From Paenibacillus brevis (GTDB lineage Bacteria > Bacillota > Bacilli > Paenibacillales > Paenibacillaceae), in contig NZ_JAHLQJ010000002.1 in assembly GCF_018919145.1 (NCBI RefSeq), forward strand, positions 124,001-188,000: a stretch of DNA of 64,000 bases. The letters are read 5' to 3'. Shown piece after piece: positions 44,788 through 54,500 of this stretch (its first letter is position 1; the number at the start of each line of letters is the position of its first letter). Below the pieces are notes generated by a model. That model saw nothing but the letters and a program-made list of their open reading frames with translations, was not told the DNA's origin and did not search any database. The position numbers were made by a program, and so were the translations under genes.

Positions 44788-47254
44788 AAAAATATTGTAC
44801 TTGGTTCATCATTCACATACGGATATTGGATACACCGATAGACAAGAGAAAATCAGCCGTTACCATGTGCATTATATCCGAAGCGCGCTGCGTTTCTTGG
44901 AGAAGATCGAGAACGGGGAAGCACCGCAGTGGGAAGGGTATAAGTATACCTGCGAAAATTACTGGCAAGTAGAACAATTTTTAGCACAAGCGGCACCCGA
45001 AGAAATCCGTACTTTTGAAAAGTATGTTCAGCGCGGCTTCATCGATATTTCGTTAACGTATTTGAATTTGACAGAATTAGTCGATTTCGCGATTTTGAAT
45101 AAAAAATTTAAAGCGGCCAGAGATTATGTCAGCCGGTTTGATCGAACCTTTGATTCGGCGATGACTGCGGATATCAACGGCTTTTCGTGGGGCTATGCAG
45201 AGGCGATGTATCAAAATGGCATCCGTAATTTCTTTTCATGTCTGCATACCCATCATGGGATGTTTCCGCTATTTAAAAAACAGACTCCTTTCTGGTGGGA
45301 GACGCAAGACGGCAACAAGTTATTGGTTTGGAACGGGGACCACTATCAAATAGGGAACGATTTCTTATTTATTCCTAACTCCGACCAAAGCAAACAATAC
45401 GGCGTTGCAGGTTTTTCCGAGCAAGATTGGGAGGACCAGCTAAAAATCACGGAATCGCGTGTGTTCGAGTTCTTTGAACTTTTAGAAAAGGAAGGGTATG
45501 AATTTGACTTTTGCCCGGCGATGATCAGCGGGATTGTTACGGATAATTCGCCTACCAGTCCCCGTATGATGGAAGGCATCCATCGTTGGAATCAGTTGCA
45601 TGGCGAGAGGATTACGGTCGAATTAGTCACACTGAATGAATTTTTTGAGCAATTGAGAAAAAGAGAGCTAAACATCCCTACCTACAAAGGAGATTGGCCT
45701 GACTGGTGGGCAGATGGAGTCGGCTCTACCCCTTCCGGAGTAAAGCTGTATCGTGAAGCGCAACGCAATTATCGCTTGATCAACAAGCTGGATCCAACGG
45801 GCGTGTTGGCTGACCAAAAGCAGTTGCAAGCGGCAGAGGGTCAGCTTATGATGTATGCCGAGCATACGTGGGGGTTTCATTCATCCGTCTCGGAGCCTTG
45901 GGATGCTTTTGTCAACCTATTGGATATGCGCAAATCCGCCTATGCTATTAACGGCCATCGATTAATGGCGAATCATTTAGATGATGTTTTGGAAGCTTAC
46001 GGAGAAGCGCCTAATCAGTTAGACCGCGAGAGTTTCTTTAAGGTCATCAATCCGCATGATGAACCGGTGCATGCTTTGACCAGTGTCTATGTGCAGCATT
46101 GGCAAACGGTGGATGATTCCTATTTCACTTTGTTAAATGATTTTGTGGAAGTGGTGGATTGCGTAACAGGGACTGTGATTGATTCGCAGGTATCGCATAG
46201 CTCACGGGGGAAGAAAGTCTCGTTCTATCTGGATATGGCGCCAAAGGAAGAACGCATTGTGCGTTTGAGAAGAAAAGTCGTGCAAAAGGCAAATTCCAAA
46301 TACTACAATCATGCCCATATTGGAGCGGAACGCATAGAAGACATTGCCCCATACGATGGATTTTCTCATGATGTTTCTGTCTATGGCATTAAAACGGATC
46401 ATTTAAATGTAATCATCGAACCTGGCAAAGGCATTACCTCGATTGTTGATCGTACCACGGGCGCACAGCTGCTTCATCCGAATGCGGTCCATGCGCCGTT
46501 CTCGGGGGTTTACGAGATGACACCAAATGATCCGAGTCCTTATATGGTTCGGAGTCGAATGGGGAGGAACCGCAAAGCACCTGCAACATTGAGGGAGCAT
46601 GCAAAATTAACTAACGTTCGGCAACTGGAGGATGGAACTTTATTTGCTAAAGTATTGCTGTCCTATACATTAGCAGGAACCCAAATGTATGATGTGATAC
46701 TGACTGTTTATAAGAGGACTCCACAGATCGATGTCACAATTCGTGTGCAAAAGAATATGGAGTGGGCACCTGAGAATCTTTATGTGTCCCTGCCGTTTAC
46801 TTATGGCTCTCCAGCAGAAACAGACTGCTATTTTGAAAAGTCAGGGTCAATCTTTCAACCGGGAATCGATCAATTGCCGGGTACGAATACATCCTTTTAT
46901 TTACTCGATAATGGCGTCTGCCTAAAAAATAAGAACCATCATCTTTTCGTCGCCATGAAAGATACGCCGCTTGTGACATTTGGCCCATTGGAGAGCAGTC
47001 TTGTCGAATTGTGTAATGAGAAGAGCGCGAGGAAAAATAAAGAGGTCTTGTATTCCTGGGCGATGAATAATTTCTGGGAAACAAATTTTAAAGTGGATTT
47101 ATCAGGATTTTATGAATTGGATTACGCAGTCTATCTCATTCAACAGGAAAATGCCGAAGTTGCAGGCATAGTCAGCCGTGCACGCCATTTAGTTGAAGGC
47201 CTGGCAGCCGTAGCCTACAATCCAACGGTAGCAGAAAAGGAAAGCTTCATATAG
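44780..47254 (+). CDS. GH38-like alpha-mannosidase
   Basis: 824 residues, cytoplasmic. The N-terminal zinc motif HHSHTDIGYTD (residues 10-20) and ADINGFSWGYAEAM (Asp131, probable nucleophile) match the GH38 catalytic domain. GFHSSVSEPWDAF has the third metal His region. From about residue 420 a beta-rich C-terminal domain follows. The GH38 family cleaves alpha-mannosides with retention. No sugar transporter is encoded with it, so the substrate must enter by other systems. A terminator follows. Confidence 0.87.
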   Translation: MSKKILYLVHHSHTDIGYTDRQEKISRYHVHYIRSALRFLEKIENGEAPQWEGYKYTCENYWQVEQFLAQAAPEEIRTFEKYVQRGFIDISLTYLNLTELVDFAILNKKFKAARDYVSRFDRTFDSAMTADINGFSWGYAEAMYQNGIRNFFSCLHTHHGMFPLFKKQTPFWWETQDGNKLLVWNGDHYQIGNDFLFIPNSDQSKQYGVAGFSEQDWEDQLKITESRVFEFFELLEKEGYEFDFCPAMISGIVTDNSPTSPRMMEGIHRWNQLHGERITVELVTLNEFFEQLRKRELNIPTYKGDWPDWWADGVGSTPSGVKLYREAQRNYRLINKLDPTGVLADQKQLQAAEGQLMMYAEHTWGFHSSVSEPWDAFVNLLDMRKSAYAINGHRLMANHLDDVLEAYGEAPNQLDRESFFKVINPHDEPVHALTSVYVQHWQTVDDSYFTLLNDFVEVVDCVTGTVIDSQVSHSSRGKKVSFYLDMAPKEERIVRLRRKVVQKANSKYYNHAHIGAERIEDIAPYDGFSHDVSVYGIKTDHLNVIIEPGKGITSIVDRTTGAQLLHPNAVHAPFSGVYEMTPNDPSPYMVRSRMGRNRKAPATLREHAKLTNVRQLEDGTLFAKVLLSYTLAGTQMYDVILTVYKRTPQIDVTIRVQKNMEWAPENLYVSLPFTYGSPAETDCYFEKSGSIFQPGIDQLPGTNTSFYLLDNGVCLKNKNHHLFVAMKDTPLVTFGPLESSLVELCNEKSARKNKEVLYSWAMNNFWETNFKVDLSGFYELDYAVYLIQQENAEVAGIVSRARHLVEGLAAVAYNPTVAEKESFI

Positions 47255-47267
47255 AATCGGATCAGTG

Positions 47268-47296
47268 ATCGGATGCACGATGTGTATCCGATTTTT
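47268..47296 (+). terminator. Terminator after the mannoside operon
   Basis: ATCGGATGCAC pairs with GTGTATCCGAT (one G-U), with a 3-base loop and a T tail. Confidence 0.75.
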
Positions 47297-47406
47297 GCTG
47301 TGCGGATATATAAAAAAACTATACCCTTATAATTCCCAAAGGTGTAATATAGAAGGAAGCACTTAGTTCTTTTATACTATTTATTTGAGAGAGTGTGGCT
47401 AGGGAA

Positions 47407-48801
47407 ATGAGTAAACTGCAAGAAACTCAGCGCAGAAATATGCTGATGATCAAGCTTGTTTGGGGCTTTTATATCATTACTGTCGCAGTGAACTTGATTG
47501 TCGATCAAAGTGTATATGTACTGAACCCGCCGGTAGGCTTGCTGCTGGGCGTTGTTCTAACGTTCCTGATCATGCGGCGTATAGCACCGGAAGCCACAAT
47601 GCTCCTGCTGATTACCGCGTTGTATACCTTCCTGCTGCTTCTAACGATCAAACACCCCTTTGTCGTCAACATGATCTTCCTGGGACTGCTCCCGATGATT
47701 ACGCTGCTCTATATGAATCTGAAAGCAACACTTCTGTCGGGCACCCTATATACGGTTACCTCCAGTTATCTGTTTCTATTGAAGCATGATGACTTGTTCC
47801 CTGGCGCAGATAAGACGGATGTGGTCTATTTCATGATCTATGGGGTGTTTGCATGCGCTTTCTCTATTCTCTTTACGAAATTCGTGCAGTCGATCTGGAA
47901 GGGAGCACAGCAAAATGCAAGGCAGCTAGGTCATGTGCTGGACAGTGTGGATATCGCTACCTGGACGCTCGATATGAATGAAGACAGTGTTCTCGTATCG
48001 GAAGGGATAACGCAGATTACAGGCTATCCGGCAGAGCACTTTCGAACCAGCTATCTTGCTTTGACGGGAATTGTAATCCCAGAGGACCAATATTTGATTG
48101 CACAGGCCCAGAAAGAGCTGCTCATTAATAAACGAAGCGTCACGATTGAATGCCGCATTCAGCGTGTTGACGGTTATTATCGGTGGATTCAGGTTCGAGG
48201 TACGCCTCATTATAATGATTATGGGCATTTGGAACGGCTGGATGGAGTTATCATCGACATTACTGAACGCAAGCAATTGGAAGATCGGGTGGCGTACCTT
48301 GCCTATCATGATGAATTAACGACACTGCCTAAGCGGGCGCTCTTCAACATGCAGTTTGAGCGCTGTATTGAAGAAGGAATATCGAAGCTGACCGTTTTGT
48401 TCATCGACCTGGACAATTTCAAAGAGGTAAACGATGCTTATGGCCACAGTGCCGGAGATATGCTCCTTAAAGAAATTGCCGGAAGGCTGTCGGGGATCAT
48501 TCGAGATTCGGATATGGTCTGCCGCCTGGGAGGAGACGAGTTCCTGCTGCTGCTGGTAGGCAGTGATGCGAGGGACGCTTCCAGAGTGGCAGAGCGGATC
48601 ATCGAGAGTCTGTCTCGTCCGTTCTACTACATGGGATGCTCTCTTATTGCGACTCCGAGTATTGGCATCTGTGCATATGAGGGTGGGCCATGCGATCTGG
48701 ATAGTATGATCCGCAGAGCGGATGAGGCTATGTATGAGGCCAAAAGGGAAGGCCGGAACCAGTATTCGATATTTACCGAGATCACCGAAATTGCAAGATA
48801 A
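47407..48801 (+). CDS. Membrane PAS-GGDEF diguanylate cyclase
   Basis: 464 residues from ATG at 47407; a GTG at 47395 in the same frame is also possible and RBS signals do not decide. Five or six helices (residues ~15-170) precede a PAS domain (LDSVDIATWTLDMNED to GVIIDITERK) and a GGDEF domain with an intact RLGGDEF active site and the inhibitory I-site RDSD five residues before it. It should make c-di-GMP with product feedback. The PilZ glycosyltransferase at 6741-9092 and the EAL protein next door are candidate partners of this signal. Confidence 0.93.
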   Translation: MSKLQETQRRNMLMIKLVWGFYIITVAVNLIVDQSVYVLNPPVGLLLGVVLTFLIMRRIAPEATMLLLITALYTFLLLLTIKHPFVVNMIFLGLLPMITLLYMNLKATLLSGTLYTVTSSYLFLLKHDDLFPGADKTDVVYFMIYGVFACAFSILFTKFVQSIWKGAQQNARQLGHVLDSVDIATWTLDMNEDSVLVSEGITQITGYPAEHFRTSYLALTGIVIPEDQYLIAQAQKELLINKRSVTIECRIQRVDGYYRWIQVRGTPHYNDYGHLERLDGVIIDITERKQLEDRVAYLAYHDELTTLPKRALFNMQFERCIEEGISKLTVLFIDLDNFKEVNDAYGHSAGDMLLKEIAGRLSGIIRDSDMVCRLGGDEFLLLLVGSDARDASRVAERIIESLSRPFYYMGCSLIATPSIGICAYEGGPCDLDSMIRRADEAMYEAKREGRNQYSIFTEITEIAR

Positions 48802-48835
48802 ACCAAGCGTACTTACATAAGCGCTAATCATAGCA

Positions 48836-48864
48836 CAGCCTTGAGACGATCCGTCTCAAGGCTG
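48836..48864. terminator. Hairpin between convergent genes
   Basis: CAGCCTTGAGAC and GTCTCAAGGCTG form a perfect 12-bp stem with a 5-base loop; the T tail is weak on both strands. Confidence 0.6.
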
Positions 48865-48881
48865 TATTCGTTGCAGGAGTT

Positions 48882-49178
48882 CTAATCCCGGTTACCAAGC
48901 TTGCGGTCATAGTAGATCGCGCCAAGCCATTGGCCGGCGGCAAATAGAACAAGCATTCCGAGCAAGACAAGAAATCGGTTATCCCCCTTGCGAAGAATAA
49001 GCTGGAGCATGAAGAGCAGAACAGTGATCTCTGTCCACATAAGCCCTCGCTTGCGCAAGGCTTTATAATCATACTTGCCCGAGCCCATCTTACGCAGATT
49101 CAGCCAGGATACGACAATCAGCACTCCCAAAAAGATAAAAGCACCGATCCAGTCTTCTCGTGCAATGGAGTTCAGCAA
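48882..49178 (-). CDS. Small membrane protein of unknown function
   Basis: 98 residues with two or three hydrophobic segments (WIGAFIFLGVLIVVSWLNL, MWTEITVLLFMLQLIL, FLVLLGMLVLFAAGQWLG) and basic loops. It lies downstream of the GGDEF-EAL gene's 5' partner region, between two c-di-GMP genes, but on the strand opposite to the GGDEF gene. No family recognised. Confidence 0.65.
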   Translation of the reverse strand: MLNSIAREDWIGAFIFLGVLIVVSWLNLRKMGSGKYDYKALRKRGLMWTEITVLLFMLQLILRKGDNRFLVLLGMLVLFAAGQWLGAIYYDRKLGNRD

Positions 49179-49251
49179 CGTAGGTCCTCCCGCCTGTTAT
49201 GTGTGTAGTTCCTGAATAAATTGTAGCTGATCGCCCTCTGGGCCGCAATGG

Positions 49252-51918
49252 TTATGCAATCCAGTGCTTCACGAACATGATGAATTCATAGCTTGGCAAC
49301 GGCTTGCTGAAGAAGTAACCCTGGAATTGATCACATTCCAGCTCGGTCAAATACTCCAGCTCTTCGGACGCTTCAATCCCCTCGGCAACGACCTGGAGAT
49401 CCATGTGATGTCCAAGCTCAATGACCGCCCGCACAATCGACGATTTCTTCGAATCTTCGAGCAGACCGCTAAGGAATGAACGATCAAGCTTCATCTCCGA
49501 TAATGGCAAACGATCAAGCTGGCTTAACGACGAGTATCCCGTCCCGAAGTCGTCCATGGAGATATGAATTCCCATCTGCCTTAATTCCTCAAGCACCTTC
49601 ACACTGTATTCCACATTACGGATCAGCATGCCTTCGGTGATTTCCAGCACGAGGTATTGCGGCTCGAGTCCGGTCTCGCGGAGGGTGCGGGTGATCATGG
49701 AAATGAGATTATTCTGGTAAAAGTGTCTGGCTGAGATATTCACGGCGACAGGGAATCTGGCCAGTCCTTCATCTTGCCATTGCTTATTCTGGCGGCAAGC
49801 CTCACGCAGCACCCATTCATCGATATCCAGAATGAGACCCGAATTTTCCGCCAATGGAATGAACTTGTCCGGAGGCACGGAACCGAGATCCGGGTGCAGC
49901 CAACGAAGCAGGGCTTCTGCACCGATAATCTCTCGGGAAGCGGCGTCGATCTTCGGCTGATAGTAGAGCCGAAATTGGCCGCCGTGCAAGGCCCGGCGAA
50001 GGTCGGCCTCCAGCTGCATGCTCTCAGCCCGTTCATTTTCGACTAAGTTGTCATAGAAATGGTAGAGGCCATCTCCTTGCTCTTTGGCTACGTACATGGC
50101 AATATCGGCGTTGCGCATGACTTGTTCCATGCTGAAGCCGTCGAACGGATAGACGCTGATGCCTACGCTTACCGTAATATACTGCGGGCGTCCTCCAATG
50201 TCGAACGGCTCGTCGAGCAGCCGGCAGATTTGCTGCGCCACCTCCTGCACGTCCTGGATATCCTCATAATGAAGCACGAACAGGAATTCATCCCCGCTCA
50301 ACCTGAACAGCTTGCATGCCTCCGATACAAGTGTAGCGAAGCGGGCGGATACCATGCTGATAAGCAGGTCGCCTATGGAATGGCCAAGGGTATCGTTCAC
50401 CTGCTTGAACCGGTTCAGGTCTGCAAACATGACCGCGAAGGGCCGTTTCGGCTCCTTGTCGCTCTCCAGATTCAGGGAGCGTGTATATTCCTTGAAATGC
50501 AGCCGATTCGGCAAATCGGTCAGCATATCATAGTAAGCCAGCTTATGGAGCTTCTTCTCTGACTTGAGCAGTCGTGAGGTCTGCTCCTCCAACAGCAGGT
50601 TATTCTGTAGGGAGTCCTGAAGCATATGAACCAGCTTGTTGGACATCATACGGAAGTTGCGAATGAGCGAACGCACCTCATAAATCCGGCTCTTAGGCCA
50701 CGTCACCTGTTGGGAGGAGACCAGCTTGTCGGGCAGGTTGGTCGTCATCGTGGTCAGTTGAACTAGGCTCCGGAGAATTCGCTGGGTTAACAGCTTGCCT
50801 ACGGCGGAAGCACAGAAGAACAGCAGGACAAGGACTAAAAATTGGTTCAGGTGCTGGGCATAGATCTCCGCGCGGTAGGGAGCTAGAGGAACCAGAATGT
50901 CCAGCCCCAAAGGAAGCGGTTTCAAATCTGATTGAAAAATATATTGTGCGCCATCCCATCTTTCCAGGGGCATCATGATCCTTGCCTTCTGCTCAGAGAG
51001 ATAAAAGTTGGATGGCCGGTTTAAGGAGTACACCGGATCCATCATAGAGGAAGCTGATCTTGATTCGTTGCTGCGTTCAGACAGAGTAGCGCTATCCGCT
51101 ATAATTTCATTCTGTGGTCCGCTTAGGATGATTCGATAGTCGTCCCTGGAGCTGTATCGCTCAATGAGGGATTTAAGTTCTTGTTCCTGCAGCGGGGTGA
51201 GGCTTAGCCCGCCATCCGCATAGGAGATATCACTGCTGTTGATATCCATCGATATATGTTGGGCCGTATTGGATGCCAGTTGCTCAGCATAGCCGGAGAC
51301 AGAGCTTTCCGCGGTACGGCTGTTGTTCACAGCATAGAACAGGAAAGGCAGAGCAATGCAGACGCTAATGATTTGAAAGAGGATTCTGCTGAAGGTTAAC
51401 GGAGCCTCGCGAATCGTAAAGCCCTTTTTTATCTGAACGACGGGCAAATACCTGCGCAGAATATCGGCAACGAGCACATTGGCTAAACCATTGGTTACCG
51501 AGACGAAAATCATTAACCAGCATTCGATAGAAACGCTATGGTCTTTTACGAAATAGACAGCCAGAATTAAGGGTCCTCCAATACATAGCCAGAACAGGCT
51601 ATCCGCCCGCAGCATCGCATCCTTCTTGGATTGGCGCAGCAGCAAGCCGACAGCAATCAACTCCAGCAGGAAGACCGCACGGAAATAAGGAGCTCCCATG
51701 CCCCAGATAGAAATTCCGTACACAAGAACAGCGACAGGCAATCCAAGATATAATCCATAGCATCGGATCATCATCAGGAGCACAATATTGGTGAAGACCA
51801 GAGATATGCCGAAAATCAGGTGCAACTCATTTGCTTCAAGGACAAGGGCCAAGGCCGCCAAGGCGGTGAACCAGCCTGCCAGAAGTAGAGGAAGATATTT
51901 CTTCTTATGCTGCAACAT
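49252..51918 (-). CDS. Membrane GGDEF-EAL protein (probable c-di-GMP phosphodiesterase)
   Basis: 888 residues if started at ATG 51918, which has AGGGGG ten bases upstream; an in-frame ATG at 52008 lies within the divergent promoter and lacks an RBS. About seven helices, an extracellular segment, another helix (FLVLVLLFFCASAVGKLL), a GGDEF domain with RLSGDEF (first Gly replaced by Ser, no I-site) and an EAL domain with AEALLRW, NISARHF, LEITEGML, MDDFGTGYSSL, VAEGIE and QFQGYFFSKPL. The EAL catalytic residues are all present, so hydrolysis of c-di-GMP is expected; the cyclase half may be weak or regulatory. Confidence 0.93.
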   Translation of the reverse strand: MLQHKKKYLPLLLAGWFTALAALALVLEANELHLIFGISLVFTNIVLLMMIRCYGLYLGLPVAVLVYGISIWGMGAPYFRAVFLLELIAVGLLLRQSKKDAMLRADSLFWLCIGGPLILAVYFVKDHSVSIECWLMIFVSVTNGLANVLVADILRRYLPVVQIKKGFTIREAPLTFSRILFQIISVCIALPFLFYAVNNSRTAESSVSGYAEQLASNTAQHISMDINSSDISYADGGLSLTPLQEQELKSLIERYSSRDDYRIILSGPQNEIIADSATLSERSNESRSASSMMDPVYSLNRPSNFYLSEQKARIMMPLERWDGAQYIFQSDLKPLPLGLDILVPLAPYRAEIYAQHLNQFLVLVLLFFCASAVGKLLTQRILRSLVQLTTMTTNLPDKLVSSQQVTWPKSRIYEVRSLIRNFRMMSNKLVHMLQDSLQNNLLLEEQTSRLLKSEKKLHKLAYYDMLTDLPNRLHFKEYTRSLNLESDKEPKRPFAVMFADLNRFKQVNDTLGHSIGDLLISMVSARFATLVSEACKLFRLSGDEFLFVLHYEDIQDVQEVAQQICRLLDEPFDIGGRPQYITVSVGISVYPFDGFSMEQVMRNADIAMYVAKEQGDGLYHFYDNLVENERAESMQLEADLRRALHGGQFRLYYQPKIDAASREIIGAEALLRWLHPDLGSVPPDKFIPLAENSGLILDIDEWVLREACRQNKQWQDEGLARFPVAVNISARHFYQNNLISMITRTLRETGLEPQYLVLEITEGMLIRNVEYSVKVLEELRQMGIHISMDDFGTGYSSLSQLDRLPLSEMKLDRSFLSGLLEDSKKSSIVRAVIELGHHMDLQVVAEGIEASEELEYLTELECDQFQGYFFSKPLPSYEFIMFVKHWIA

Positions 51919-52003
51919 ACCTAAATTGCCCCCTAGGATGACAGATCTTTCTACAATCTTTTCTACATGGAGCAAGAGGATTCCTTTTTTTTCGTGATGT
52001 TCT

Positions 52004-52031
52004 GACATCCCATGTCGTAATGCAATATAAT
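52004..52031 (+). promoter_or_regulatory. Promoter of the UbiA-type gene
   Basis: CTGACA (52004-52009), 16 bp, TATAAT (52026-52031). It overlaps the ATG at 52008 on the other strand and so argues for the internal start of the GGDEF-EAL gene. Confidence 0.65.
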
Positions 52032-52080
52032 AAGCTAAGATGCGAGAGGATCAAGAGAGAGAGAAGGAGAGACAACATCT

Positions 52081-53034
52081 ATGTTTATTGTAAAATACTT
52101 AAAGCTGGTTGAGATCCAGACGAAGGTTGCCAGCATCATTCCTTTCATTCTGGGAACGTTGTATGCTGTCTACCGGTTTGGGGACTTTGAACTTCTGCAT
52201 TTTGCGTTAATGCTCATCTCATTACTGAGCTTTGATATGGCGACAACGGCTATTAATAATTACTACGACTATATAAAAGCCAAGCGCAAGCACGGCTACG
52301 GATACGAAGTGCATAATGCGATCGTTCAATACAAAATGAACCCTAGAGGAGTAGCGGCAATCATTATAGTATTGCTTATCCTCGCAATCGGAGCAGGCTT
52401 GTGGCTGTTCATGGAGACGGGCTGGCTGCTTCTGCTGCTGGGAGGATTATCCTTTGCAGTCGGCATTCTGTACTCCTTCGGACCGCTCGCTATCTCCCGG
52501 ATGCCGCTCGGCGAGATTTTCTCCGGATTGTTCATGGGATTCGTCATTCCTTTCGTCTCTGTCTACATTCATGCACAGGACAAGCTGGCAAGTCTTGACC
52601 TGGATATTCAAAGTCTGACGGTGACCCTGCACGTGGATTTATTGGAGACACTGCTGATTCTGCTGATCTCCGTCCCGGCAATATTCGGAATTGCCAACAT
52701 TATGCTGGCGAACAACATTTGCGATGTTGAGGATGATATCGAGAACAGACGGTATACCTTGCCGGTCTATATTGGCAGACCAAGGGCCATTCAATTATTC
52801 CGCTGGCTGTATTATGCCTCCTATATCGATCTGATCGTATTGATCATGTTGAAGGTGCCTCTTCTTCTGGTCATTCTGGCGCTTGCTACGCTGATTCCTG
52901 TTCGGAAAAATTTAATCAGATTTGCTGATAATCCGGTCAAGCAGTATACATTCAAGCTGGCGGTTCAGAACTTCGTGCTGATCTCGACAGGCCGGATTGT
53001 GATCCTGGCTCTGGCCTTGCTATTTATGCTCTGA
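52081..53034 (+). CDS. UbiA-family prenyltransferase, MenA-like, copy 1
   Basis: 317 residues with about 8-9 helices. Two Asp-rich prenyl-PP-Mg motifs are seen: NNYYDYIKAK near residue 60 and NNICDVEDDIENRRY near 215. The family attaches polyprenyl chains to aromatic acceptors; MenA acts on 1,4-dihydroxy-2-naphthoate in menaquinone synthesis. AAGGAGAG precedes the ATG. A second UbiA gene lies 2.2 kb downstream with different motifs, so the two are not recent duplicates and probably have different acceptors. Confidence 0.88.
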   Translation: MFIVKYLKLVEIQTKVASIIPFILGTLYAVYRFGDFELLHFALMLISLLSFDMATTAINNYYDYIKAKRKHGYGYEVHNAIVQYKMNPRGVAAIIIVLLILAIGAGLWLFMETGWLLLLLGGLSFAVGILYSFGPLAISRMPLGEIFSGLFMGFVIPFVSVYIHAQDKLASLDLDIQSLTVTLHVDLLETLLILLISVPAIFGIANIMLANNICDVEDDIENRRYTLPVYIGRPRAIQLFRWLYYASYIDLIVLIMLKVPLLLVILALATLIPVRKNLIRFADNPVKQYTFKLAVQNFVLISTGRIVILALALLFML

Positions 53035-53129
53035 GCTGCAACTGAATTGAATATTCTATAAATAGACGGTTATGAACAACAACTTCTAGAAGGAACAGAA
53101 GACTCTGACGAATGTGGGAGATGAGACGG

Positions 53130-54230
53130 ATGCAAGAAGTGATAGCAGGGGGACAAGGAAAGTGTACCTTCGGTATTTTGGGAGGAGGCTGGCGCTCGGA
53201 ATTTTACCTTAGGATTGCCAAGGCTTTGCCTGAGCTGTTCGAGATTGGCGAGATGTGGATGCGGGATAACCGGAAGGCCCGGGAAATGGAATTAAAGTGG
53301 GGAGTGAAAGCTACCTCGGATCTGGAAGGCTTTCTATCGCGAAGAGCATTTGACTTTGCCGTAGTGTCCTTGCCTCGCGATGTGGCCCCGGAATATATCA
53401 TTCGGCTGTCGGAAGCCGGAATCCCTGTATTGACGGAGACGCCGCCTGCAGACAGCCTGGAGGGATTGGGGAATTTATATCAGCGGACGCATTCCGGTCA
53501 GGGGATCCAGGTCGCGGAACAATTCATTCGCCAGCCCCTGCATGCGGCCCGGTTAGCTGTAGTGAAGTCGGGAATAATTGGCGGCGTATCGCATGTTCAG
53601 GTGTCTTCCGGACATGGCTATCATGGCATCAGCCTGATCCGCCACTTGCTTGGCGTCGGGTTCGAAGAGGCGGAAATATCCGGTGAGCAGTTGGTCGCCC
53701 CGATTATTCAAGGCCCGGGAAGAGCAGGTTGGCCAAGCGAGGAGCTGCTGGTGGATTCGAGGCAGGATCTTGCTTTGCTGAAGTTTGGCGGCAAGAGCGC
53801 AGTGTATGATTTTTCCTATGACCAGTATTTCTCGGCAATCCGGCAAAATCGGGTCCTGATTCGAGGGTATCGGGGCGAAATGGAAGGAACGGATATCCGT
53901 TATCTGAAGGACTACCGTACACCTGTAGCGATTCAAATGCAGCGTGTGGATGCCGGGCAAGCCGGAGATTTGGAGGGTTATTACCATAAAGGGGTTCTGG
54001 CTGGCGGAGAATGGGTATATCAAAATCCATTTCCGGGAGCAAGGCTAAGTGACGAGGAGCTTGCCATGGCCTCATGCCTGCTGGATATGGCGGCCTATAC
54101 TGCCGGGGGGCCCGCTTTCTACAGTCTGGCGGAGGCCTGCCAGGATCAGTATCTGAGCCTGCTGATGGGCGAAGCTATCCGGACCGGGCAGACCATGATC
54201 TCCGAGCGGCAGGTTTGGGCTGAAGCGTAG
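53130..54230 (+). CDS. Gfo/Idh/MocA-family oxidoreductase, atypical active site
   Basis: 366 residues from ATG at 53130 (GGGAG nine bases upstream; ATGs at 53112 and 53121 are alternatives). The Rossmann fold is seen in FGILGGGWRSEFYLR and FDFAVVSLPRD. The catalytic EKP motif reads ETP (VLTETPPADS), so the usual Lys is missing. The C-terminal domain has SSGHGYHGISLIRHLLG, with two His that could replace or bind substrate. It is flanked by prenyltransferase genes but with no shared promoter seen; the substrate is unknown. Confidence 0.82.
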   Translation: MQEVIAGGQGKCTFGILGGGWRSEFYLRIAKALPELFEIGEMWMRDNRKAREMELKWGVKATSDLEGFLSRRAFDFAVVSLPRDVAPEYIIRLSEAGIPVLTETPPADSLEGLGNLYQRTHSGQGIQVAEQFIRQPLHAARLAVVKSGIIGGVSHVQVSSGHGYHGISLIRHLLGVGFEEAEISGEQLVAPIIQGPGRAGWPSEELLVDSRQDLALLKFGGKSAVYDFSYDQYFSAIRQNRVLIRGYRGEMEGTDIRYLKDYRTPVAIQMQRVDAGQAGDLEGYYHKGVLAGGEWVYQNPFPGARLSDEELAMASCLLDMAAYTAGGPAFYSLAEACQDQYLSLLMGEAIRTGQTMISERQVWAEA

Positions 54231-54373
54231 GGGAAGGCAAGAGCGCAGCAACAGCCATACGCATTTGTTTCGCCTAAACAGAAGATGGGCTATTTGAACA
54301 GATTCTGTAAAATTCCGACCAAGTCTGCATTATACACACCAAATTGCAAGACTGGAAACCAGTCTCTTAACAC

Positions 54374-54420
54374 AAACAGGGCCTCCCGCCAAATCAAGTC
54401 TTTTGGGAAAGCCCTGTTTT
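54374..54420 (+). terminator. Terminator after the Gfo/Idh gene
   Basis: AAACAGGGC and GCCCTGTTTT form the outer stem, with TCCC/GGGA pairing inside. A second small hairpin AGACTGG-AAA-CCAGTCT is at 54349-54365. The rest of 54231-54500 has no gene; 54294-54315 and 54430-54480 vaguely resemble parts of the 186-bp repeats. Confidence 0.65.
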
Positions 54421-54500
54421 GCTGTTCAAGAGATTGACTCAGCATCGAATCTTGCAGATTCTTGCAATTACCCTTGAAACTTTTTCTTTGAACTCGCAAT

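Noticed and set aside
54294..54480. Decayed copy of the 186-bp repeat after the Gfo/Idh gene
   Set aside because: Only short similar strings (TTTGAACA..TGTAAA and CGAATCTTGC) in the wrong order; insufficient without alignment.
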